Positions 15,956 through 26,753 of a DNA stretch of 35,022 bases are shown here, one piece after another. Under the pieces are notes generated by a model. It made no database searches. It saw only the letters and a program-made list of their open reading frames with translations, and was not told where the DNA came from. The translations under genes and the position numbers were made by a program. This DNA is from an uncultured Lachnospiraceae bacterium (GTDB lineage: Bacteria; Bacillota; Clostridia; Lachnospirales; Lachnospiraceae): the NCBI GenBank assembly GCA_945864145.1, contig CAMBAN010000019.1:1-35022 (forward strand), given 5' to 3'. Positions within the stretch are counted from its first letter, which is position 1, and every line of letters begins with the position of its first letter.

Positions 15956-17973
15956 TGACACAGACAGTAATTGATTATGCAAAGGAAATGAAAAAGCTGT
16001 CTGTATCCTCAGAAGATGCAAAAAAGACAGCCGAAATTTTAGAGGCTTTGCCACAGATTACCGTTGATTTTGATAATCCAACAATGGAACTGGAAAAGAA
16101 ACATCACATGATTGACATGCTTTTCCCGACACAAATCAGGGATTTTTTGAAGCTTTTATGTGACCATCATGATTTTTCACTGTTCCCTCAAATCGTGGAA
16201 GCCTTCGAGGCGGAGCTTAGACAGGTAGAGACCAACCCAAGCTTAAAGGTAGTGATTTCTTATGTCGTTCCACCAACAGATGAACAACTGAATAAAATCA
16301 AAGCTTTCCTGAAGGATAAATACCATGCTGATGAATTAGACGTGGTGATGAAGGAAGACAAAAATTTACTTGGTGGATTTGTTATCCAGGCAGGTAATGA
16401 AGAATTTGACTGGAGTATGAAAGGCAGATTGTCTAACATTGATACAACCTTGAAGGAGCACTTTGGTGCACCGGAGGGAATGAATGATATCATTACGATT
16501 TTAAAGACAGAAATCGAAGAGTCTGCATTTGATACCAGTAAGCATGAGGTAGGTACAGTGACCTTTATTGGTGACGGTATTGTGACCATTGATGGTATTG
16601 ATCATGCAATGTACGGTGAAATCGTTATTTTTGACACAGGTGTCAAAGGAATGGTTCAGGATATCCGTAAGAATGAAATCGGTGCAATCCTTTTTGGCAG
16701 AGATACCGGATTAAAGGAAGGCTCACGTGTAATCAGAAGTGGAAAACGTGCAGGTATTCCTGTAGGTGAAGGCTTCCTTGGAAGAGTTGTAGATGCATTG
16801 GGCGCTCCAATAGATGGCAAGGGAGAAATCTCTGCTACAGATTACAGACCAATTGAAAATGATGCACCAAGTATTGTTGACAGAAAGTCAGTAACGGTAC
16901 CAATGGAGACAGGTATTTTAGCGATTGACTCGATGTTCCCAATCGGACGTGGACAACGTGAGTTAATCATTGGTGACCGTCAGACAGGTAAAACAAGTAT
17001 TGCTATGGATGCTATTTTAAATCAGAAGGGTAAAGACGTTATTTGTATCTATGTTTCTATTGGACAGAAAGCATCTACGATTGCAAAGCTTGTACATACC
17101 TTAGAGGTAAATGATGCATTACCATATACGATTGTTGTTTCTTCAACAGCAAGTGATCCGGCATCCTTACAGTATATTGCACCATATTCAGGAACCTCTT
17201 TGGCAGAATACTTTATGTATCAGGGCAAGGATGTTTTAATTGTTTATGATGATTTATCTAAGCATGCAGTTGCTTATAGAGCATTATCCTTATTGTTAGA
17301 GCGTTCTCCGGGACGTGAAGCTTACCCTGGTGATGTATTCTACTTACATTCAAGACTGTTAGAGCGTTCTTCCAGAATTTCGGATGCAGCAGGTGGTGGT
17401 TCCATTACTGCATTACCTATCATTGAAACACAGGCAGGAGATGTATCCGCATACATTCCTACCAACGTTATCTCTATCACTGATGGACAGATTTATCTGG
17501 AGAGTTCACTGTTCAATGCAGGTCAGAGACCGGCTGTAAACGTCGGACTTTCTGTATCCCGTGTAGGTGGTGCAGCACAGACTAAGGCGATGAAAAAGGC
17601 AGCAGGTTCTATCCGTATTGACTTAGCACAGTTTAGAGAGATGGAAGTATTTACCCAGTTCAGTTCTGATTTGGATGAAACGACCAAACAGCAGCTGGAA
17701 TATGGTAAAGGTTTAATGGAAATCTTAAAACAGCCATTGGGACGTCCACTTTCTATGGCAGAGCAGGTAATCACTTTATGTGCAGCCAATAACAAGCTGT
17801 TCATGGGTGTACCACAGAAGGATTTAAAGAAATTCCAGATGGGTATGCTCGATTATGTGAGAGAAAACAATAGTGGAATCATTCGTGATTTGGAAGATAA
17901 GAAAGTATTGACGGATGATATCGTAGAAGAAATTTTAAGAACTGTAAAAGAGTATAAGAGTAAGGAACAATAA
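15955..17973 (+). CDS. atpHA: ATP synthase delta-alpha fusion subunit
   Basis: A 672-residue protein joining two normally separate subunits in one frame. Residues 1-175 are F1 delta: an N-terminal helical domain (IDYAKEMKKLS, FLKLLCDHHDFSLFPQIVEAF) and the C-terminal segment KEDKNLLGGFVIQAG...WSMKGRLSNIDTTLKEHF. Residues from Met176 are alpha: TEIEESAFDTSKHEVGTVTFIGDGIV, Walker A GDRQTGKT (340-347), ERSPGREAYPGDVFYLHSRLLERS and the arginine-finger region VSRVGGAAQTKAMK. The alpha part is 497 residues, full length. No separate atpH is present. GGAGGG lies directly before the junction ATG at 16480, so internal initiation giving free alpha is possible. Delta clamps the stator b dimer to F1; alpha forms the hexamer with beta. 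Confidence 0.93.
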   Translation: MTQTVIDYAKEMKKLSVSSEDAKKTAEILEALPQITVDFDNPTMELEKKHHMIDMLFPTQIRDFLKLLCDHHDFSLFPQIVEAFEAELRQVETNPSLKVVISYVVPPTDEQLNKIKAFLKDKYHADELDVVMKEDKNLLGGFVIQAGNEEFDWSMKGRLSNIDTTLKEHFGAPEGMNDIITILKTEIEESAFDTSKHEVGTVTFIGDGIVTIDGIDHAMYGEIVIFDTGVKGMVQDIRKNEIGAILFGRDTGLKEGSRVIRSGKRAGIPVGEGFLGRVVDALGAPIDGKGEISATDYRPIENDAPSIVDRKSVTVPMETGILAIDSMFPIGRGQRELIIGDRQTGKTSIAMDAILNQKGKDVICIYVSIGQKASTIAKLVHTLEVNDALPYTIVVSSTASDPASLQYIAPYSGTSLAEYFMYQGKDVLIVYDDLSKHAVAYRALSLLLERSPGREAYPGDVFYLHSRLLERSSRISDAAGGGSITALPIIETQAGDVSAYIPTNVISITDGQIYLESSLFNAGQRPAVNVGLSVSRVGGAAQTKAMKKAAGSIRIDLAQFREMEVFTQFSSDLDETTKQQLEYGKGLMEILKQPLGRPLSMAEQVITLCAANNKLFMGVPQKDLKKFQMGMLDYVRENNSGIIRDLEDKKVLTDDIVEEILRTVKEYKSKEQ

Positions 17974-17974
17974 T

Positions 17975-20252
<2,278 letters not shown>

Positions 20253-20258
20253 TTGCGT

Positions 20259-20675
20259 ATGAGTACTTTTGAATTGAAGGTCATTGCAATCAATAAAATA
20301 TTTTACAGCGGAAAATGCCAGCAGGTCATCGTAAACGGTGAAGATGGTTCTATCGGTATCATGGCACATTACGAGGACTCTGTACTTGCACTTGTAGAAG
20401 GTCCTATGCGTATTCAGACAGAGGACGGTTCCTGGATTGAAGCAGTTACAGGTGTTGGACATGTGCAGGTCGCTTACAATCGTGTAACAATCATTGTTGA
20501 TTTCGCAGAAAGACCGGAGGAAATTGATGAGCATAGAGCACAGGAGGCATTAGAACGTGCACAAGAGGCAATGCGTCAGAAGCAGAGCATTCAGGAGTAT
20601 CATATGTCTCAGGCAAACATGGCAAGAGCCATGGCACGACTTGCTGTGAAAAAGCATTATACAAAGGATAGATAA
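20259..20675 (+). CDS. atpC: ATP synthase F1 subunit epsilon
   Basis: A 138-residue protein of the central stalk that can inhibit ATP hydrolysis. The N-terminal beta sandwich (FELKVIAINKIFYSGKCQQVIVNGEDGSIGIMAHYEDSVLAL) is followed by the C-terminal two-helix hairpin rich in Ala, Glu and Arg (AQEALERAQEAMRQKQ...ARAMARLAVKKHY). ATG at 20259 is preferred over TTG at 20253. It is the last gene of the operon and ends just before a strong terminator. Confidence 0.94.
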   Translation: MSTFELKVIAINKIFYSGKCQQVIVNGEDGSIGIMAHYEDSVLALVEGPMRIQTEDGSWIEAVTGVGHVQVAYNRVTIIVDFAERPEEIDEHRAQEALERAQEAMRQKQSIQEYHMSQANMARAMARLAVKKHYTKDR

Positions 20676-20701
20676 TGGATAGTCATTAAGACTACATTTA
20701 T

Positions 20702-20748
20702 AAAAGTGGTGTAAAAAATGAAAAATCATTTTTTACACCACTTTTTTT
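20702..20748 (+). terminator. atp operon terminator
   Basis: A perfect 20-bp stem (20702-20721 with 20726-20745, AAAA loop) ending in a T run to 20748. It isolates the atp operon from the CRISPR operon. The stretch 20749-20926 holds no gene I can support. Confidence 0.9.
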
Positions 20749-20926
20749 GAGTGTTTTGCTTTGCGCAAGGTATGGAATAAGTATAGGAATAGTCAAATAA
20801 GTAAGAAGAACGAAAGATATGTTTTGAAACAAGAAGAAAAAGAATAGAAAAGAGGTAAAATAAAAGATAACAGATGCCGGACGAGACAGCTGGGAAATGC
20901 CAGCGATGATAATAATATGCGAAATA

Positions 20927-20955
20927 TAGACAGAAAAAAAACAATATTTTATAAT
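20927..20955 (+). promoter_or_regulatory. Predicted promoter of the CRISPR effector operon
   Basis: TAGACA (20927-20932), a 17-base spacer and TATAAT (20950-20955). A second overlapping TATAAT sits at 20955-20960. Transcription would start about 25 bases before the exonuclease ATG. Confidence 0.6.
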
Positions 20956-20987
20956 ATAATCAGACATTAAAAATGTGGAGGTTTCGG

Positions 20988-21569
20988 ATGTTTCATTTAT
21001 TTCACAAAGAACTAGGAACAAGAGATATAGGATACACGTGTAATCAGGAAAAAGACAAATTATTTTTTGTGGATGCTGAATGCGATGGGTTATATGGTGC
21101 TTTCATTACTGTTGCAGGAATGATTATAGATGTAGAAGGCAATGAAGTAGAACGCTTTTATTATGGAATTCAAAAAGAAAACTTACATGTAAAAAGTGAA
21201 TGGGTAAAAGAGAATGTCTTGCCTAAATTGGGAAATTATACCGTTTTTCCAAACGAAAGAGAAATGCTGGAGGCATTTTGGGAAAAATGGATGAAATATC
21301 AAAAAGACGCCTATGCCATAGGAGATGTCATTTATCCTGTAGAGTGCAGACTGTTTCAGAAATGTGTGGAACAAAACGAGATAGAACGTAGTTTTTTAGC
21401 ACCTTATCCACTTTTAGATTTGGCTTCTATGTTATATGCGAGGGGAATAGATCCCCTTTCTGAGAGAACGAAGTTGTCTGGTTGCATAAAAAATGCAATA
21501 CAGCATAATGCATTATTTGATATAGAAATGACGACTGAAATTTGGAAACAGCTTAGACTGAGAAAATAA
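20988..21569 (+). CDS. DEDDh 3'-5' exonuclease-like protein, CRISPR operon
   Basis: A 193-residue protein with the RNase H-fold DEDDh pattern: motif I FFVDAECDG (Asp29, Glu31), motif II YAIGDVIYP (Asp113) and motif III HNALFDIEM (His173, Asp178). All five metal-binding or catalytic residues are visible, so it should be an active two-metal 3'-5' exonuclease or oligonucleotide phosphodiesterase. ATG at 20988 is chosen because GGAGG lies seven bases before it. It is the first gene of the type III-B operon, 29 bases before the CorA-like gene. In related loci this position often holds an enzyme that degrades the CRISPR second messenger, so a similar off-switch role is a reasonable guess; crRNA trimming is the alternative. 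Confidence 0.75.
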   Translation: MFHLFHKELGTRDIGYTCNQEKDKLFFVDAECDGLYGAFITVAGMIIDVEGNEVERFYYGIQKENLHVKSEWVKENVLPKLGNYTVFPNEREMLEAFWEKWMKYQKDAYAIGDVIYPVECRLFQKCVEQNEIERSFLAPYPLLDLASMLYARGIDPLSERTKLSGCIKNAIQHNALFDIEMTTEIWKQLRLRK

Positions 21570-21598
21570 CGATAAAATCAGAAAAACAAGAGAGGGGA

Positions 21599-23341
21599 AT
21601 GAACTTGAAGATACAAAAGCCTGCATATAGCTATCATACCTTTATCTACACATTTACATACACTACAGAGGAGCAGCAGAAAGGAAAAGGAAAAAACGAG
21701 TATGTTCAAACCTGGGAGAAAATTTGTGATGTGGAAGATATTCTGAAAGGTGTTACGGAGAATGAGGAACAATGGGCAGCCTATAATTCCTTATGTTATT
21801 TTACCCCAAAAGCTAGAAATGCCATCTTTAATACAAAAGAAGACAATACCAGTGTGATTTACAGATATAAGATACCTAAAGGAAAAACCCTGAACTATGT
21901 GATTACACTATGTGAAAATGAAGAAAAAATCTCATTACCTATTGAGGAAATGAAATTGACTCTATTCGAGAAAATAAAAGTAGGTATTCTCTCTATTGAA
22001 TTAGTCAATTACGATGATGCAAAGGGAAAAGGCGGAATTTCCAGAATAACACGTGCTGCGAAAATCAATGAGTGTGGAAGAAGATTATTCTTTCCCAATA
22101 AATCAGGAAAAGGGAATGACCAACAGAATAGCTATATAAAAACAAAAGGCTTGGGAATATATGCTATGGATGAACAGGGTGGAATGGAAGAAATCATTTC
22201 TACAGATTTTGTACAACAGTATGAGCAGAATAACAGCATAGAAATTAAACCACAGTTTATAGATGAACTTTTAGGATCGGAAATAAAAGATAAGTACCAT
22301 ATCAAAGACTTCAGTTCAGTATTTGATGACAGAATGTTTACCTGCTCTTTGATTAGAGATGATTTTGTATCCACAGAAATGAAAAAATATAGTCAGGAAG
22401 AAGGAGAATACGCATATTATCTATCGAACCAGATGATTTCCAATAAGGATATAGAGACGAGTAGTCTGTTATATGGATATGTATTTATTGATTCCGACTT
22501 GCAATATTGTTCTTGTCAAAATAGAAACTTTAGAAAAGAAGTGTTAAAAAATCATATCTATGACAGATGGATAGATTATGGAACACTGTATGGTTTTACT
22601 GAGTATTCTATGACATGTATCATGGATGAAAGCGAGGGTAGTTTTAATATTGTATGTAAAACCTTTCTTACACAGTATGTGGAAATTGTAAAATTGTGTC
22701 TGATGCAGAGAGCAGCAATTAATATCATTGAAACTGATATTGTAAATTCTTGTAAGATGATTCAACCGGAGCAAAATGAAAGTATTGATACTGACCAGAT
22801 ATCGGAAATCTGGGAAAAATATATTATTTTCCAAAATGAATTATATTTACCGGAAGTGACGTTTCAGGAACAAGGTGTGGAAATATATGATTTTTTAAAG
22901 AAATCTTTAAAAATTGAGAAATTGAACGAACAAATTGGAACGGAACTGGATAATTTGCATGAACTTACGGAATTGCTGGAAGATAAAAGGAAAGCAAGGA
23001 ATGAAGAGAGAACTACAGATACCATGAATTTTTTCAGTATATTATTGGGAGTGGCTGCACTTGCGGATGTATTGGGGCTTTTGGACAGAGTGTTTGTGGC
23101 AAAAACGGGTAATGAAGCGTCATACTTTATAATCAATTCTTTATCAGCAAATGCGATAAGAAATATGGAAATAATTGTTAGTATTCTTTTCCTGCTAATT
23201 CTTTTGATTATTGCTATAAGTATGGTAATAGGAAAAATTTCACGAAAGAAAGGTAAGAAAAAAGAATGGCACATTATGAACTGTGGCTGGATGAAAGCGG
23301 TGACTTCAAAGCTGAAAAACAGAAAAAGCAAAAAAAACTAA
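21599..23341 (+). CDS. CRISPR-associated CorA-like membrane protein
   Basis: A 580-residue protein with a large cytoplasmic N-terminal domain and two membrane helices near the C-terminus (about residues 477-499 and 523-546), joined by a 23-residue loop and followed by a basic tail. This is the topology of CorA divalent-cation channels, and the VGILSIELVNY...RITRAAKINECGRRLFFP block resembles type III CRISPR-associated CorA proteins. The YGMN-type selectivity motif of true CorA transporters is not visible. It is probably the membrane effector opened by the Cas10 product. Start: AGAGGGG lies only one base before the ATG at 21599; TTG at 21605 is better spaced and may be the true start. The 3' end overlaps the next gene by 76 bases. 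Confidence 0.75.
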   Translation: MNLKIQKPAYSYHTFIYTFTYTTEEQQKGKGKNEYVQTWEKICDVEDILKGVTENEEQWAAYNSLCYFTPKARNAIFNTKEDNTSVIYRYKIPKGKTLNYVITLCENEEKISLPIEEMKLTLFEKIKVGILSIELVNYDDAKGKGGISRITRAAKINECGRRLFFPNKSGKGNDQQNSYIKTKGLGIYAMDEQGGMEEIISTDFVQQYEQNNSIEIKPQFIDELLGSEIKDKYHIKDFSSVFDDRMFTCSLIRDDFVSTEMKKYSQEEGEYAYYLSNQMISNKDIETSSLLYGYVFIDSDLQYCSCQNRNFRKEVLKNHIYDRWIDYGTLYGFTEYSMTCIMDESEGSFNIVCKTFLTQYVEIVKLCLMQRAAINIIETDIVNSCKMIQPEQNESIDTDQISEIWEKYIIFQNELYLPEVTFQEQGVEIYDFLKKSLKIEKLNEQIGTELDNLHELTELLEDKRKARNEERTTDTMNFFSILLGVAALADVLGLLDRVFVAKTGNEASYFIINSLSANAIRNMEIIVSILFLLILLIIAISMVIGKISRKKGKKKEWHIMNCGWMKAVTSKLKNRKSKKN

Positions 23342-25392
23342 GTCCTTCTCTAATTGGGGGAATTTTAATCAGGCAAGAGGATATTGCATCTGTTGACTTT
23401 GATACTCTTTTGGATAAAGAAAAGTATCATGCGACAGAATTGTCGGGAGAAGATAAAGTAAATTATGTGCTACCTGTGCTTGAAACACTCATGGAGAACC
23501 ATCATGCAGTTCCTGTTATTTTTGAAAACGCAAAATATGTTGATTTGAATACCAATAGGGAACTTTATCTAAGAATGATGGCAGAGGGACTTTTACAATT
23601 ACTCCTGAGACTCAATGCAGTTGATGAAGATGTACAATTGAACGTTCTGATTGCAAGAAGACAGGACGTAGAAAACTATGATGGAAACAGAGAGATTGTG
23701 GATCAGGAGTACGTTACAGTAATTAAGGAATGTATTAAGAGAAAAAGAAAAGAAAGAAAGCTGAATTTAAGTGATGGCACTTCTCTTTCTTTTGAAATTG
23801 ATATCGCAAACAGAACGCAAAAGCTTCAATGCGCAGACTTCGTATGTAATACTAGATTGACTAGAAAAAGTGATGCTTTTGTCGGTGTAAAAGAGCGAAT
23901 CAATGAGTTGTTTGCCGGTGCTTATATCTTTACATTATCAGAGATTGGCTCTGAAAACTATATCAAACAATGTCTTACGCAAAATATGATTTCTGACGCA
24001 CTGATTGAACTTATAACGACGCGTGATAAGATTGACCGGGAGAAAAGTCTGGAATTAATTTTTGAAAAGATGAAGAGATGCAGTTATCGTATTCAAAAAT
24101 CCCAGCTTAGACAGTTTGAGACAGACTTATTGGCGTATATCTCCTTGGAGGATGATTATGAGCGTGGTGAGAAATTGCTCAAGGAGGTAAATAACAAAAT
24201 TCTTCCCGGGATTATGACTTTTGGAAATAATTTTCAGGAGTTTCAAGTCCATATGCTATTGAATCTGGCAGATATGTATTTGCGAGAAGGTGCGATTCTT
24301 GAATGTAAGGGTTGTATGGAAGAGTGTGTTGAGATAGGAAAAGGTATGCACAATAGTCTTGAAAATCTGCTTCTGTATTATCAGATTCAGGAAAAACTGG
24401 CGTTGTATGCCATTGATTCTTTCCAATATGAGCGTGCAGACCGTATCATGGCTCATTGTGTGACTTCTTTTGAGAATATTATTTCTGCTGTAGAACAGGA
24501 TGCTTTTTTATCAGATTGTTTTTCGACATGTGTGTCAGAATACTACGGAGATGCGTTGTGTATGGAAATTTATGCCATGCTGTTTCAGCAGCGTGTCCAG
24601 CCTGCTTTGTATGAAAAGCTATGTATGCTTTCTGATATAGCTTTAAAACAGTATCCCAGAAATGAGGGTGAATTGGAGAGGCACCGACAGTACAGAAGCC
24701 ATATTGAATTGGAAGCAGGAAAATTTGAAGAAGCGTTGATGTATTTGATGGAAGCGAAGACATATCGTTGGGAAAAGCCCACAAAAGAAAATATTCACCA
24801 ATTTTTGGATGAAGTGACAGATACGGAGATGAACATCAGTTGTCAGTACTATTTGATGTATTATCTGCTGATTATGAGTAGGGCAGAATTACAGGGTAGT
24901 CTGTTGGCACAGGTAATGTACCGTACTTTGATTAAGCAGAAACGATTGCTGGATAAAACAGAGGTATTGGTACAGACTGAGCTTTTTGAAAATCAGATTA
25001 ATTTACAACAGGGTAAAGGGAATAACATATACTATCATCCTATGGAAATTATATATTGGAAATTTGCTTCTTTTTACAGATTGTTTGAAAACGGTAAAAG
25101 TAGAAAAAAAGCAGAAGCATATTTCCAAAAGGCAATCAATATGTGTTTTGCATATGATAACTATGTGACAATGCAAATTACAGGTATTGGTATTTGGGCA
25201 GAATATATATATATGTTGATGCAAAATGGAGAGTCTGCAGAGGCAGAGAAACAGTTACATATTCTGGAAGAGAAAATGCAGAAGATTCTTGAATTGGAAT
25301 TAGAGGATGATACGCGACAATACGTATTGCAAATGCAAAAGCAAATAAAGGAGAAACACTATATGGAGGCCAGTGAACTGGTCACATACTAA
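23266..25392 (+). CDS. DUF3800 domain protein with helical (TPR-like) repeat tail
   Basis: A 708-residue soluble protein. Residues about 4-235 match DUF3800: LWLDESGDF at 6-14 (Asp9, Glu10, Asp13), a middle HATEL segment, IARRQDVENYD, and QCADFVCNTRLTRKSD near the domain end. DUF3800 is suspected to be an RNase H-like nuclease fold but is uncharacterised. Residues about 270-700 are all-helical, with paired-helix repeats (YERADRIMAHCVTSFE, FEEALMYLMEAKTYRW, KKAEAYFQKAINMCF, AEAEKQLHILEEKMQ) that look TPR-like. The DESG motif needs the start at or near 23266, so the 76-base overlap with the CorA-like gene is real. The role in the CRISPR operon is unknown: candidate second effector or scaffold. 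Confidence 0.7.
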   Translation: MAHYELWLDESGDFKAEKQKKQKKLSPSLIGGILIRQEDIASVDFDTLLDKEKYHATELSGEDKVNYVLPVLETLMENHHAVPVIFENAKYVDLNTNRELYLRMMAEGLLQLLLRLNAVDEDVQLNVLIARRQDVENYDGNREIVDQEYVTVIKECIKRKRKERKLNLSDGTSLSFEIDIANRTQKLQCADFVCNTRLTRKSDAFVGVKERINELFAGAYIFTLSEIGSENYIKQCLTQNMISDALIELITTRDKIDREKSLELIFEKMKRCSYRIQKSQLRQFETDLLAYISLEDDYERGEKLLKEVNNKILPGIMTFGNNFQEFQVHMLLNLADMYLREGAILECKGCMEECVEIGKGMHNSLENLLLYYQIQEKLALYAIDSFQYERADRIMAHCVTSFENIISAVEQDAFLSDCFSTCVSEYYGDALCMEIYAMLFQQRVQPALYEKLCMLSDIALKQYPRNEGELERHRQYRSHIELEAGKFEEALMYLMEAKTYRWEKPTKENIHQFLDEVTDTEMNISCQYYLMYYLLIMSRAELQGSLLAQVMYRTLIKQKRLLDKTEVLVQTELFENQINLQQGKGNNIYYHPMEIIYWKFASFYRLFENGKSRKKAEAYFQKAINMCFAYDNYVTMQITGIGIWAEYIYMLMQNGESAEAEKQLHILEEKMQKILELELEDDTRQYVLQMQKQIKEKHYMEASELVTY

Positions 25393-25414
25393 GGATGATA
25401 TGTGAGGTAGAATC

Positions 25415-26752
25415 ATGAATAATGAACAAGCAGTAAAAAAAACTGATACACCGTATAGAAAAACCTATGTTTTAAAGCAAGAGACACCTATGATTCATTT
25501 TCAGCATGGGGATAGTGGAGTAGTAATCAGGGCAAGCGAATTCAAACCCAAATTGGATAAGTTCTTATTAAAAAAACTGGGTGGAAATCTGTCCGACAAA
25601 AAACATTGGCTATTGAAACAAAGTGATACAAATCAGAATAAGGAAAATCAGAATGAAAATCAGAATGAAAAACAGAATGAAAAACAGAATGAAATACAGG
25701 CATTTAATTACAAAGTCAGGATTTTTGCAACCGGGGAACCAGAAAGAAGTGAAACAATAAAAAAAGCTACAGAATATAAGAAAGGAGAAAAATACCTAGG
25801 AATCAATAATATGTATTTTGGTAATAAAGTAAAAAAAGGAGAAAATTACAATGAAAGGGTAAGGGCTACATATAAAGAAACCATATTCTATAAAACGGAT
25901 ATCTATGTGGAAATTCAATGCTTTGTCAAAGGATTACTGACATTTATCGATGCGAATATGGATGAGTTTTTACTGGTTACCAATTTTGGAACACGTCAAT
26001 CCAAGGGATTTGGATGCTTTAGTCTGAAAAATGAAGGTGAGAAAACCCCAATAGAAATTTTACAAAAAGGCAAGTATGATTTTGTTTATGGGGAAATAGA
26101 AGATCCGAGTAATTCGAAAACCACTGAAAATAAGAAAAACTCTAACAAATCGCTTGCAGATGTAAAACTTGAAGTAGCGGCGGGAATTTATGCTGTCATG
26201 AAGGGTGGAATAAACTTTAGGAATATATATGTAAAAGGTTACATACAAAGACAGTATCTAAATGAAATAGGGAAAAAGAATATAGGAAGTGATAAAGCCT
26301 TTATGAAAGCAAAGATAATACAAGAAAAATTTTTAAATAAAGAGGGATATGAAAATTTTGAAAGTTATTCGGATTATCAATATGTACGTGCCATACTAGG
26401 TATACCAGAATCTATTAGATTTAAAAAAGATAAAATAGATGAAATAACGGTTAAAATTGAAGATAAAGATAAAGGAGTAGAAAGATTTCAGTCTGCTATT
26501 CAGATTGTGGTATCAGGAAAATATGTCATATTAATCATGAAGGATTCTTATAAAGCTATTTTGGGAAAAGAATTCGAATTTAGCGCTGGAAAAAATAGGC
26601 AGAATATCAAAGTGCCATCAGAGTTCAACCCAAATCAGTTTTTATCAGGTTTTGTTAAATATTTCAACAAGGAAAAAGGAAAATTGGCGGAGTTAAATTA
26701 TCAAGAAGCGTCAAAAGTAGAATTAAAGATGGGAAGAGAGGGAAAAAAGTAG
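25415..26752 (+). CDS. cmr1: Type III-B RAMP protein Cmr1
   Basis: A 445-residue RAMP protein, first of the six Cmr genes. The N-terminal part (LKQETPMIHFQHGDSGVVIRASEFKPKLDKFLLKKLGG) and the glycine-rich loop TNFGTRQSKGFGCFSL are characteristic of Cmr1 of HD-less Cas10 type III-B systems. Cmr1 caps the 3' end region of the Cmr complex and helps bind target RNA. Residues about 71-95 are a low-complexity Asn/Gln/Glu/Lys insert encoded by tandem repeats. A GAGGT site lies about seven bases before the ATG. The C-terminal half is divergent. Confidence 0.8.
   Translation: MNNEQAVKKTDTPYRKTYVLKQETPMIHFQHGDSGVVIRASEFKPKLDKFLLKKLGGNLSDKKHWLLKQSDTNQNKENQNENQNEKQNEKQNEIQAFNYKVRIFATGEPERSETIKKATEYKKGEKYLGINNMYFGNKVKKGENYNERVRATYKETIFYKTDIYVEIQCFVKGLLTFIDANMDEFLLVTNFGTRQSKGFGCFSLKNEGEKTPIEILQKGKYDFVYGEIEDPSNSKTTENKKNSNKSLADVKLEVAAGIYAVMKGGINFRNIYVKGYIQRQYLNEIGKKNIGSDKAFMKAKIIQEKFLNKEGYENFESYSDYQYVRAILGIPESIRFKKDKIDEITVKIEDKDKGVERFQSAIQIVVSGKYVILIMKDSYKAILGKEFEFSAGKNRQNIKVPSEFNPNQFLSGFVKYFNKEKGKLAELNYQEASKVELKMGREGKK
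25640..25699 (+). repeat. 12-base tandem repeat inside cmr1
   Basis: Four to five imperfect copies of a CAGAATGAAAAA-like unit encode the NQNEKQNE insert. The unit is a multiple of three, so expansion or loss keeps the frame. Confidence 0.7.
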
Positions 26753-26753
26753 T

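Noticed and set aside
20698-21021. Minus-strand hydrophobic open frame between atpC and the CRISPR operon
   Set aside because: It runs through the atp terminator and the promoter of the next operon, and its hydrophobicity comes from A-rich sequence read backwards. No ribosome site or family pattern.
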